Source: Croceibacterium selenioxidans (lineage in GTDB: Bacteria; Pseudomonadota; Alphaproteobacteria; Sphingomonadales; Sphingomonadaceae). Taken from it: DNA of 64,000 nucleotides. Made by a program: the position numbers and the translations under genes. Positions 19,101 through 26,676 of this stretch are shown in pieces. Every line of letters starts with the position of its first letter. Position 1 is the first letter of the stretch. The notes below the pieces were generated by a model. That model searched no databases, had not been told where the DNA came from, and saw nothing but the letters and a program-made list of their open reading frames with translations. The stretch is from positions 62,001 to 126,000 of the forward strand of contig NZ_JAHFVK010000001.1 in NCBI RefSeq assembly GCF_018599195.1, in the 5' to 3' direction.

Positions 19101-19631
19101 GCAACGTACGTTCTGCCACTTCGGTGCGGCCGACTTGTTGCAGATCCAGAACGGATCGTACTTGGGATCGGTCGAGCCCGGGATGTGGGGGAAGTTGGGT
19201 TCGACCCAGCCGTTGATCAGGAACGGGTTGCAGTTTGTGATGCTGTTGTGGCCCGGCTCGGTGCTCTGCAGGCTCTCGCCGCGGCCATATCGATCGACGA
19301 AGGCTCCGCCGTTCCCGGCGCCGTTGGTGATGTAGCGGATCTTGATCGAGGCCCCGACCGCGCCGACGTTGATCGGCCGCGTCCAGAACGAGCCGCCGCT
19401 GGCCGAGGTGAATACGTCGGTATCGTAACCTAGGTCGACTTCCAGGCGATTGTTCGCCGGGAGGGTGACGTTCATGAAATGGAGGATGATGAACTTGGTG
19501 CCGCCGCCCGGTGCCGGCGAATAGGTCAGGTCCTTTTCCCATACATTTGGAGAGGTAGCGGCCTCTCCGGTGTCGGGGCCGACATGGAGCGAGGGAGAGA
19601 GGACAGGAACCGTTCCGCAGATATGAGACAT
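16167..19631 (-). CDS. Trypsin-like protease / von Willebrand factor A protein (1154 residues)
   Basis: Domains in order: an unrecognised N-terminal beta region (1-180); a chymotrypsin-fold protease with His227 (VVLAAHC), Asp277 (DGRDYAIL) and Ser346 (GGSSGSG); a VWA domain from about 391 with a complete MIDAS start DRSGSMS (398-402) and LLLTDGMEN; long beta-rich repeats to about 1085; and a Pro-rich then Lys/Arg/Pro basic tail. No signal peptide or membrane helix is visible, yet cysteines are frequent (CCDCSS). GGAAGG precedes the start at 19631. Trypsin plus VWA pairings occur in regulated conflict systems and in secreted adhesin-proteases. Given TIR and SLOG neighbours I favour the former as inference. 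Function untested. Confidence 0.8.
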   Translation of the reverse strand: MSHICGTVPVLSPSLHVGPDTGEAATSPNVWEKDLTYSPAPGGGTKFIILHFMNVTLPANNRLEVDLGYDTDVFTSASGGSFWTRPINVGAVGASIKIRYITNGAGNGGAFVDRYGRGESLQSTEPGHNSITNCNPFLINGWVEPNFPHIPGSTDPKYDPFWICNKSAAPKWQNVRCAPVGSPQDKVARSVGMIVSIHQPSSGHPEENVSTCSVTLIDSDLVVLAAHCISDHPFEVPTSSVTFDYEVACDGSLLPAYNAVFYKVIKLVKFRFTDGRDYAILQIRGTPPLSPVPVRITNLGANEAVFGVHHPNGAVKKVSPSASGTMPISFFGTSIGVNLDVAGGSSGSGLFDASGHIVGVLSNGSGCSLSYSALKTMMADPIVIPNPPTQRAVMLVFDRSGSMSEGAGGGKIKINEARAAAELFVNMIRTTGNRAGLISFSNDATSPVDFALAPVTTSTKSQINGKLAAISPSGATSIGDGLAVARDQLAGTSGLPKTILLLTDGMENEPQKIADVSGLGAIEITAIGFGAESNLDGAKLSGLAQSHGGLYKRAGDGLQLKKFFALAFGEIFEAGSLADPQLHLPASLRVGPSIPFHVCGEEAVTIVIGWDNEDAPLFIELESPSGQIVNLGAGGIDSDAGTTWRFARVPLPQGGERDGVWKTRVFRPGGGEFPPPAIPVNYFVNVNARGGPSLRPFIQPQRIYTGDVLHPKVILQFADESVPPGGSVSLAVRRPAKSVGTLIANKGLAAATTIKGDVLPERQSTLKKIEQDTGAPATDYVDSNYVLSDEPEGSEMFEPAGIFGARLDNVLVVDGTYTFHARATVAINCTTTRECQWSYHVAVGIDPGSTTVTTQPNGTGPTGGDKWQVIFTPQDKYGNLVGPGMGDDLDVQPLPGGTLVGGLVDLGDGRYVQEVETEPGSDADPGLTVGQPDRGPVVVAPPSRIRTGYRYTTSLACGVEGGECCDCSSVVPGRFATAVTAYNGTEKDVALILAVIPTTFAGATSGRWPDAVSARAKDRMVLKPGEATTIDCCSIARMLLGAPAPAQGALTFGVVALECSAKVDVSATYTVAGREGEAPSIDVEALLPSEFRVREARPAPPPPPPPPAKTRDVPPPRPQDIPRQREKEERPETGKARPKRSSQKPASSRKPAKT

Positions 19632-20113
19632 GGCTCAACCTTCCGTACGAGGCATGGAGTACCGGGCGACGACTCGAAGGGCGGTGGTTTCTTGCGACGT
19701 CTAATCGTGTGGGTCGGCTAATTTCTTTTGGCGTCTGGCTTCATCGGCAGTCGCGGTGGCTCGCAGGGCAGGCTGCGACGCCAGAAACCAGTCTTCGTCC
19801 GTGCGGAATCGGGACTATTCCGGGCGTCGATAGCATCCTTCTCATGGAGTCCTTTTCGGACAACCAATCACGGCCCGGTTATTCTTATTGGAATGCCGAT
19901 ATTATGCCTGACTAATAGAGTCCTGGCTATCGCGAACTGACACCGCATACCGCGTTCGCGGACCGTCTTGACCGTATAACTCCAGCCTCGACCGTCAAGA
20001 ATGGTCCGTACTTCTCCGTACTTCACGGACTCGTCTTGCTCTGTCAGATTGGCTTCCTGGCCAGGCAGGCCCCCGGCGGCGTCTTGGCCATGCCGACAGT
20101 CCACGGAGGAAAG
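19632..20113. other. Divergent intergenic region with repeat-bearing promoter zone
   Basis: This 482-bp gap separates the start of the protease-VWA gene from the DUF6065-cupin gene. I see no convincing gene in it. The middle (about 19855-19940) is AT-richer than its surroundings and likely contains promoter elements. It carries the repeats listed at 19959-20024. The cupin frame stays open from 20036, but that extension lacks family similarity. Confidence 0.5.
19959..20024. repeat. Inverted repeat plus 10-bp tandem repeat upstream of the cupin gene
   Basis: CGGACCGTCTTGAC (19959-19972) and GTCAAGAATGGTCCG (19994-20008) form an imperfect inverted repeat whose arms are CGGACC and CTTGAC. It is followed by two perfect tandem copies of TCCGTACTTC (20005-20014 and 20015-20024). 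The motif GACCGT occurs three times in this stretch. The block lies 90-155 bp before the cupin gene start, fitting an operator region; the regulator is unknown. Confidence 0.5.
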
Positions 20114-21754
20114 ATGGACCTCAGGTGCTACGTCTATCCTGGCTGGGAGCCCCGAATCCGGGCCGCGTCGCCACGCCGGGACTGGATGGATGCGACGCCG
20201 GAGAGGTTTGCTTACCGCTGCCTGCCGCTCAACATCGCCAACGCCCATGGCTGGGAAATTCTCAGCCCCTGCGGCTTCGAGGCCGAATGGAACGGTGGCG
20301 CGGCGCCTAGCGATGTCGAGGTTCGGCCCGATCCTGGCACGCCAGCCCATCGTGCCCCGGTTCCGCTGTTCGGGCAGGGCACGGTTACCTTTCATGTAGA
20401 AGGCATCATGCGCACCCCGCCCGGGTTCAATCTCTGGGTGGGTGGGTCACCCAACCATGCCAAGGACGGCATCGCTCCACTGGGGGGCGTGATCGAAACC
20501 GACTGGTCGCCTTTCAGCTTCACCATGAACTGGCGCTTCACCCGTCCCAATCAGGTCGTGCGTTTCGAGGAGAATGAGCCGTTCTGCTTCTTCTTTCCAG
20601 TTGAGCGGCATCTGGTGGAATCGGTCGAGCCGCGCATCCTGGCGATCGACGAAGAGCCCGAACTCAAGCGGCAGTTTGAGGAATGGAGCCGGTCCCGCGA
20701 CGCCTTCCACGTGGAAGTGGCGGCCAATCCGCCGGCCAATCCCAGCGCCAAGTGGCAGAAATTCTACTACCGGGGTCTGAAGTCCGACGGCTGTCCGGGC
20801 GCAGGCGATCATCAATCCAAGCTGCGTCTTGCCGAATTCGACGGCGCCGCGGCCTTTCACCGTGAAACCCCCGATCGCCCAGCCGCTCCCAGCTCTCGTC
20901 CGGAGCCTCCCGCTGCCGAACGGCCGGCGAAGGACCGTCTAGGAGCTAAGTACGAATGGATCCTGACGTCGAAGGAACGACTGCAGGCGCTGGCGCCCAG
21001 AGCGATCTTGCGGAAGCGAGGGATTTCGGCCGAGGAATTCCTGGCTCAGCACTACGCCGCCAACCAGCCGGTCATACTCGACGGTGAACTGGCGGATTGG
21101 TCCGCGCTGGACCGGTGGACGCCCGATTACCTGAAGCACCTGATTGGATCGCGCGAGATCGAGGTGCAGGGCGATCGAAGCTCCGATCCGGACTTCGAAC
21201 GCAACATGACAAGCCACCGGCGCACCATGCCCTTCGACGCGTTCATCGATCGCATCATTGCAGAAGGCGACGGTAACGATCTCTACCTGACAGCCTACAA
21301 CTCAGCAGCGAACGCCGCCACGTTGGAGCTGTTGCACCAGGATCTCGGCTTCCTCGACAAGCTGCTCACGCGGGAGGGCGGGACCGCGCACGGCATGCCC
21401 TGGATCGGATCCGCGAACAGCTTCACCCCGCTGCATCACGATCTGACGAACAACCTGCTTCTTCAGATAACCGGTCGCAAGCGCGTGCTCTTGGTCGCGC
21501 CCGACGTGACCCCGCATCTCTACAACGACCACCACGTCTACAGCCGCATCCGCGACCTCGCCGAACCTGGTATCGTAGAGCGCTTTCCGGCACTCGAAGG
21601 CATCCACGTGCATCAGGTCATGCTCGAACCGGGCGACGCTCTATTCGTCCCGCTGGGCTGGTGGCACCAGGTCACCGCTCTCGATTTCAGCGTGACCTTT
21701 ACCCACACCAACTTCCGCTGGCCGAACGACTTCTACGCCAACCACCCGGAATGA
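20114..21754 (+). CDS. DUF6065 domain fused to a JmjC/cupin_8 hydroxylase-like domain
   Basis: 546 residues. The N-terminal 240 match my recollection of the DUF6065 family (YVYPGWEPRIRAA, DWMDATPERFAYRCLPL, NIANAHGWEILSPC, FFFPVERHLVE). After a Pro-rich linker (about 255-295) comes a cupin_8/JmjC-like domain with the Fe(II) facial triad His441-x-Asp443 (PLHHDLTNN) and His518 (GWWHQV). The expected chemistry is Fe(II)/2-oxoglutarate-dependent hydroxylation of a protein or peptide. The start at 20114 follows GGAGGA closely; ATG 20090 is an alternative adding eight residues. Substrate unknown. Neighbour candidates are the VWA protein and the 158-residue protein. Confidence 0.85.
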   Translation: MDLRCYVYPGWEPRIRAASPRRDWMDATPERFAYRCLPLNIANAHGWEILSPCGFEAEWNGGAAPSDVEVRPDPGTPAHRAPVPLFGQGTVTFHVEGIMRTPPGFNLWVGGSPNHAKDGIAPLGGVIETDWSPFSFTMNWRFTRPNQVVRFEENEPFCFFFPVERHLVESVEPRILAIDEEPELKRQFEEWSRSRDAFHVEVAANPPANPSAKWQKFYYRGLKSDGCPGAGDHQSKLRLAEFDGAAAFHRETPDRPAAPSSRPEPPAAERPAKDRLGAKYEWILTSKERLQALAPRAILRKRGISAEEFLAQHYAANQPVILDGELADWSALDRWTPDYLKHLIGSREIEVQGDRSSDPDFERNMTSHRRTMPFDAFIDRIIAEGDGNDLYLTAYNSAANAATLELLHQDLGFLDKLLTREGGTAHGMPWIGSANSFTPLHHDLTNNLLLQITGRKRVLLVAPDVTPHLYNDHHVYSRIRDLAEPGIVERFPALEGIHVHQVMLEPGDALFVPLGWWHQVTALDFSVTFTHTNFRWPNDFYANHPE

Positions 21755-22056
21755 GCGACGTCGCGTCTGCTCAGCGCTCTTTCCGAGAGGCGAGGTATCG
21801 CGCGGTCGCAAGGGAGCGGTTGCCTGGCCCCCCTTTCGCCTGGCCTGATCGAGCCCAGACTCGTGAGATAATCCAATAGATTAAAACATAGAGTTCGGAA
21901 TCCAAATCTCCCCATCCTGCAAGAAGTAAACAAATAATCTTGGAAATGAAAGAGTTGCATCTCAGGATAGAACATAGATTTTGGAGTGGAAACCGCATAC
22001 AATAAATAGTCTGCCATTGCCTTGCTGGCGCAACCGCGGGGGGCGGAGGTGCTGTG
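21755..22056. other. AT-rich intergenic region upstream of the TIR gene
   Basis: The gap is about 300 bp. From about 21865 to 22020 the base composition is strikingly AT-rich (for example AATAGATTAAAACATAGAG) against a GC-rich genome. I see no gene in it. It probably contains the promoter of the TIR-TPR gene, and its composition suggests horizontally acquired DNA or a silencer-bound promoter. GGAGGT at 22045-22050 is the ribosome site of the TIR gene. Confidence 0.5.
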
Positions 22057-24144
22057 ATGCATTCGGGCGAGATGCTATTCCGCGCTTTCATCAGCTATAG
22101 TCATGCTGACGCATCCCGTGCGAGTTGGCTCCATCGCGCGGTTGAATCCTACCGCGTTCCCTCGCGCCTCGTGGGCAAGGTTACCGAAATCGGCCCGGTC
22201 CCCCGCCGATTGGTCCCCATCTTCAAGGATCGGGAAGAACTTCCGGCAGCCGGCGACTTGTCGCGCGAGATCGAACAGGCGCTGCTGGCGTCGGAATTCC
22301 TGATCGTCATTGCCTCTCCGTCGGCCGCCGCTTCGCGCTGGGTCAACGAGGAAATCCGGTTATTCAAACAGCACCGGGGCGAGGACCGGGTCCTGGTGGT
22401 GATCGCCGCGGGCGAGCCCGGGGCTGGCGTCACGCCTGACGAGGCGGAGGCGGAGTGCTTTCCCGAGGCCTTGCGCTTGAGGGTTCGGGCAGACGGCACG
22501 ATTTCGGATGTCCCGGCGGAACCGATTGCCGCTGACTTGCGGCCGGAGGGGGATGGCGAACGCCTTGCCAAGCTCAAGGTGGTCGCGGGGCTGACGGGGC
22601 TGAAGCTGGACGACCTGGTCCAGCGCGAGGCCCAGCGCAGCCGCCGCCGCCTAACCGCCATCGCGGCGGCGGCTTCGGTGCTGGCGGTAGTCATGAGCAC
22701 GCTGACTGTCGTGGCCATCAGGTCGCGCAACGAAGCACAGCGCCAGCGGGCCGAGGCCGACGGGCTGGTCGAATACATGCTGACGGACTTGCGTTCGAAG
22801 CTTGAGCCGGTGGGCCGCCTCGACGTCCTCGACAGCGTCGGCGACCGGGCGCTCACTTACTATTCCAGGCAGGACCCGGGCAGCCTCGACGCCGATGCGC
22901 TTGGCCGCCGGGCGAGGGCCTTGCTGCTCGTCGGCGAAGTCGCGAACCTGCAGGGCAATCTGGACGCAGCGCTGGCTACCTACAAGCAGGCCGCGGCCAC
23001 CACTTCGGAGCAATTGCGCCGCGATCCCGACAACGGCCAGCGCCTCTTCGATCACGCGCAAAGCGTGTTCTGGGTCGGCGCGATTGCGTGGCAACGCGGC
23101 GATCTCGCGACGACCCGCCGGTATTTCGACCAGTACCTCCAGTACGCGAAGAGGCTTTCCAAACTCGACCGTCCCAAGCCGGAATGGGAGGGAGAACTGA
23201 GCAACGCTTATTCCAATCTGGGGACGCTGGAACTCGACGATGGCCACCTGCCGGCTGCGCTGAGCTACTTTGAAAAGGCCCAGCAGGCCTCGACCCAGCT
23301 CCGCGAAAAGGCAGCAGACAAGCAGGAGCAGACTTACTTGATAGCCCAGGCGCTGGCCTGGAAGGCCGATGTCCGGCGCAAGATGCTCGATCCGTCGGGC
23401 GCGCTGGTCGATCGTCTGCAGGAGGTGAAGCTCTACAACGAAGTCCTCGCCACCGATCCCAAGAACAGCGAGATCAGGCAATCGCTCTATCTGGCCTGGT
23501 TGAGGATCGCGGAACTCCATCTGGAAGCCGGAGAACCGGCGAAAGCGCTGAAGTATGCCGATGCCAGTTTCGAGGCGCTTCAGGCGCTGCAGCGGGGCGA
23601 TCCCTCCAACAGCCTGTGGGGGGAAATGGCAGTGAAGTCCGCCAACGTCCGGACCGAAGCGCAGATGATGATGGCGAACTGGTCCGGCGCCAGGGAGACC
23701 AATCAATGGGCGCTGCGGCAGGCGCAGCAGTTGCTCTCCACCGACGCGAGCGTGATGGAATGGCGTTCGGACTGCCTGATGCCGGCGCGCTGGCGCGAGA
23801 TTGCGATCGCCCAGGCCATGGGGAATCGGGAAGCGGCTCGCGAGAAGATCAACGCCTTTCAACGCGACTTCCGTGCCAGCACCAACCCGCAGTCGGACGA
23901 GGAGCGCCTGGCGCGAGTCATGGTCCATCTCTTGTCCGGCGCGGATTGGTCGGCGTCCGGTGACAAGGCTCGCGCGAGGGCGGACTTCGCCCAGGCGCGG
24001 GATCTGATCTCAGGCACCACGATCACCGATTCAAGGATGATCGCCGCCGCCACTTTCTTGAAGGATAAATCCGGACTCTCTGCCCTGCCCAACGGGTCGT
24101 CGATGAAGAGTGAATACTCGCTGCCGCAGTTGTTCCGAACCTGA
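22057..24144 (+). CDS. TIR domain - transmembrane - TPR protein
   Basis: 695 residues. The N-terminal TIR domain (about 8-140) has FRAFISYSHADASRASWLHR, the RRLVPIFKDREELPA loop and SRWVNEEIRLF with Trp95 and the Glu98/Glu99 pair where NADase TIRs carry their catalytic Glu. A membrane helix follows (AIAAAASVLAVVMSTLTVVAI, about 200-222), then about 450 residues of helical TPR-like repeats (VANLQGNLDAALATYKQAA, SNLGTLELDDGHLPAALSYFEKA, LHLEAGEPAKALKYADASF). GGAGGT sits 6 bases before ATG 22057. The TIR would be cytosolic and the TPRs periplasmic if single-pass. Such proteins could be NAD-depleting immune effectors or signalling scaffolds. Which is not shown. Confidence 0.88.
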   Translation: MHSGEMLFRAFISYSHADASRASWLHRAVESYRVPSRLVGKVTEIGPVPRRLVPIFKDREELPAAGDLSREIEQALLASEFLIVIASPSAAASRWVNEEIRLFKQHRGEDRVLVVIAAGEPGAGVTPDEAEAECFPEALRLRVRADGTISDVPAEPIAADLRPEGDGERLAKLKVVAGLTGLKLDDLVQREAQRSRRRLTAIAAAASVLAVVMSTLTVVAIRSRNEAQRQRAEADGLVEYMLTDLRSKLEPVGRLDVLDSVGDRALTYYSRQDPGSLDADALGRRARALLLVGEVANLQGNLDAALATYKQAAATTSEQLRRDPDNGQRLFDHAQSVFWVGAIAWQRGDLATTRRYFDQYLQYAKRLSKLDRPKPEWEGELSNAYSNLGTLELDDGHLPAALSYFEKAQQASTQLREKAADKQEQTYLIAQALAWKADVRRKMLDPSGALVDRLQEVKLYNEVLATDPKNSEIRQSLYLAWLRIAELHLEAGEPAKALKYADASFEALQALQRGDPSNSLWGEMAVKSANVRTEAQMMMANWSGARETNQWALRQAQQLLSTDASVMEWRSDCLMPARWREIAIAQAMGNREAAREKINAFQRDFRASTNPQSDEERLARVMVHLLSGADWSASGDKARARADFAQARDLISGTTITDSRMIAAATFLKDKSGLSALPNGSSMKSEYSLPQLFRT

Positions 24145-24154
24145 GGAGACAGAC

Positions 24155-24631
24155 ATGCCAGACCTTCCCGACATGACCCTGACCATAAACGTGACGGTGA
24201 CAGGGACCGTCGACGCCAGCGGTAACGTTTCGGTCAGCGCGCAATATGCGCAGGCCGGCTCCAACCCGGTTAGTTCCAACGTGGTGGACTCAAGCGGGGA
24301 CATCAACCTCAACAACATGGCCTACGACAGCAGCAGCTACAACGTGGACACCGACATCACCGTGAACCTGTCGGGCCAGATCACCGACGCCAGCGGCAAC
24401 AACGTGAATTTCGGCTTCCCGGCCACGCCGTCACAAGCGGTGGTCATCACCCGCGATGGCGGCGGCAACAGCGATATCAACGCGCTGCCGGGCAACAGCC
24501 TCATGCAAGTGATCATCGACGACAACGACGATGACGGCGCGGGCTACAGCTATTGCCTCCAATTGTGGGTCGAGACCGATCCTCCGAACGGACATCTCGT
24601 TTCGCTCGACCCGCGCATCGTCAATCGCTGA
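24155..24631 (+). CDS. Unrecognised acidic beta-rich protein coupled to the TIR gene
   Basis: 158 residues, start ATG 24155 with GAGGAGA overlapping the upstream TGA, 10 bp after the TIR-TPR gene, so cotranscribed. Composition is rich in Asn, Asp, Ser, Thr and Val with few basic residues. Alternating strands (MTLTINVTVTGTVDASGNVSV, DITVNLSGQITDASGNNVNF) suggest an all-beta fold. A DDNDDDGAGY acidic run could bind calcium. There is no signal peptide and only one Cys (SYCLQLW). I recognise no family. Its stop is 3 bp from the stop of the facing SLOG gene. Possible roles: partner, substrate or sensor for the TIR protein. Confidence 0.75.
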   Translation: MPDLPDMTLTINVTVTGTVDASGNVSVSAQYAQAGSNPVSSNVVDSSGDINLNNMAYDSSSYNVDTDITVNLSGQITDASGNNVNFGFPATPSQAVVITRDGGGNSDINALPGNSLMQVIIDDNDDDGAGYSYCLQLWVETDPPNGHLVSLDPRIVNR

Positions 24632-24634
24632 TCC

Positions 24635-26479
24635 TTAGCCCGGCAGGGTGAGAGGCCGCGCCTGATAGGTCGTGCGCCAGTGCGCGACATCGGCCAGAGC
24701 GATCTCGCGCAGCCTCCGCAGCCGGGCGGAGAGCAAGTCGAAATCGGGCCCGTCGGCCTCGACGACCCGCTGGAGCCGTTGAAGCCGCTTGACCGTGACC
24801 GCCGACCGCTCGGCGATCCCGGCGAAGTCGCCTTGCATGCGAATGCCGTAGAGCGCCGCACCCATCGCGGGCAGGACGGCGGTGACCGCCGTGACCAATG
24901 AGGTGACGTTCACGCCTCTCCCGTGGGTCACGTCGAAGCCGCCCAGCTTGAGCGTGATCCAGGCGGCACAGGCGACGATGGTGCCGCCGAAAAGGTACTC
25001 GCCCGCCTTGTGCAGCCGATGATCCAGCTTGTGCATCAGGTGGGCATTGCGCGAGTGATATTCGATCTGGTCCTCGATCATTGTCTGCGCCACCGCCCGT
25101 ACGCGCGAGAGGTAATGCTGATCGGCGCACACCGAGGGCAGCCCCAGCTCCCGCGCGGTCGCACGGCTGAGCCAGCGTACCCACCCCGGAATACTTCCCG
25201 ATTCTCCCGCGTCCCCGTGTCGAAGATAGAGATCGCCGAGCAGTCCCGTTGCCGCGAGCACTCGCAACTGTTCGGCCAGGTGGCGGTAGTCCATCCATCG
25301 CTCATGCCAGCCCGCTCGTGAGCCGACCCGCGTGTTGAGCAGGATCAGGATGATGATGGCGAGTTCGGTCGCGATCAGGAACAGCTTGGCCGAAGGGAAT
25401 AGCAGTCCGCCCGTCGCCAGCAGGACCGCCAGCACGGCGAACCCGAAATTGATGATGAAACCGCTGCGGAAGATCTGCGCGAAATAGGTGGCCGCGGCGT
25501 CGGCGGTGCCGAAACGGGGGACGAGCCTGTCTATAAAGGCGCTCGCGTAGGTTCCTCGCTCGTTGCCGAAGGGATTGGATCGCTCTTGCAAGTACAGAGC
25601 GCACTGGTCCGGGCGGGGAGGGCGCAAATCCGCGCGCCGGATCCGCCGAACGCGGGCCGCTGACAGAAGGAGAGGATAGGGCCAGGCGGGCGTGCGCTTG
25701 TGGTCGCGCTCTTGCAGGAACCTCGCCAGCATCCGGCGATCAACGTCGTTGTCCGGGGGCGCACACAGGGCCGAGACCACGCCCGCCAGAACGGTTCCCG
25801 CAGCCGCCCGGGCCACGCTGTCGATAGTCGGCCTGTCGAAGTCGAGGTCGCTCAGACCCGACCAGTAGAGCGTGGGCGGCTGGACCGCGTGCGTATCGAC
25901 CCGGATCACCGGAACCTGATGAGCAATCGCCTCCGCCACGATCTGGGCCGTGCCGCCGCGCCCTCGCGCGGGTTCGCCGTCCCATAGGGCGAGGACGATG
26001 TCGGCTTGTTCCAGCATCACCCGTCCGGCCGCTTCGTAGGCCGCATCCTCGTTGGCGCGATCCCCCGGCAGTTCGAACACTGCCGTCGCGCGCTCCAGAA
26101 GTTGGGAGAAAGTCTGCTTCGCTTCCGGCTCGGCAAAATCCTCGAGGTAAAGGCCACGCGGGAACGGGATGCAGGCGTCGATGCGCCAACCGCGCTCAGC
26201 CGCGCTCTTGGCCACGAGCGTGTCGGCTCCTTCGGCGAGGCCCGTTACCAGCCGGAGGCAAAGGGGCTCCTCACTGAACGCTTCGCCATGCTCACGCCCG
26301 ACTGTCTGGACCGCATCCGCGAGGCCGGACAGCAGCGAAGCCACCAATTCACGCAACTGATCGAGGGTCTCGGAACCGAGCCTTGCCGGCCGGTGTCCGG
26401 TCACACCCACGGTCAGGCAGAGTTGTGGGCGGAGCGATGTCCAAGCTTTCCCCACACCGTCGCTTCGACCGTCGTTCAT
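24635..26479 (-). CDS. SLOG-like nucleotide-sensor domain with SLATT-like membrane segments
   Basis: 614 residues. The N-terminal Rossmann-like part (about 18-200) has VGVTGHRPARL, RLVTGLAEGADTLVA and GGTAQIVAEAIAHQVPVI, matching the SLOG/LOG/DprA-like superfamily that binds nucleotide-derived ligands. The C-terminal half has two hydrophobic pairs (about 340-360 and 365-383; 495-512 and 525-546), with WMDYRHLAEQLRVL after the first pair and helical charged segments after the second, as in SLATT-type two-helix effectors. Known SLOG-SLATT pairs are predicted to sense a nucleotide and then perforate membranes. Fusion of both in one protein is my reading, not proven. The gene ends 3 bp from the 158-residue protein gene, convergent. 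Confidence 0.75.
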   Translation of the reverse strand: MNDGRSDGVGKAWTSLRPQLCLTVGVTGHRPARLGSETLDQLRELVASLLSGLADAVQTVGREHGEAFSEEPLCLRLVTGLAEGADTLVAKSAAERGWRIDACIPFPRGLYLEDFAEPEAKQTFSQLLERATAVFELPGDRANEDAAYEAAGRVMLEQADIVLALWDGEPARGRGGTAQIVAEAIAHQVPVIRVDTHAVQPPTLYWSGLSDLDFDRPTIDSVARAAAGTVLAGVVSALCAPPDNDVDRRMLARFLQERDHKRTPAWPYPLLLSAARVRRIRRADLRPPRPDQCALYLQERSNPFGNERGTYASAFIDRLVPRFGTADAAATYFAQIFRSGFIINFGFAVLAVLLATGGLLFPSAKLFLIATELAIIILILLNTRVGSRAGWHERWMDYRHLAEQLRVLAATGLLGDLYLRHGDAGESGSIPGWVRWLSRATARELGLPSVCADQHYLSRVRAVAQTMIEDQIEYHSRNAHLMHKLDHRLHKAGEYLFGGTIVACAAWITLKLGGFDVTHGRGVNVTSLVTAVTAVLPAMGAALYGIRMQGDFAGIAERSAVTVKRLQRLQRVVEADGPDFDLLSARLRRLREIALADVAHWRTTYQARPLTLPG

Positions 26480-26676
26480 GGGAGCCCCCCTGTGGGGTCA
26501 ATCTAACCGAAACGGCGGGTCAATGCGAGCGCGAGGGTGGGGTCGGAATGAGCTCGGTATTGTGGGCGGAACTCTTTGAGAAAAAACATTTTCCTACAAG
26601 CACGCGATCTGCTTCATCCTGTCAGATGGCCCAGACCGAACCTCGCTCGTCCGTCGCTCAATCTCAACGGCAAGCC

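Noticed and set aside
22651-23928. 425-residue minus-strand open frame across the TIR-TPR gene
   Set aside because: Antisense of TPR repeats; composition is Arg/Gly/Ala-rich with no domain, and the sense frame has TIR motifs and a ribosome site.
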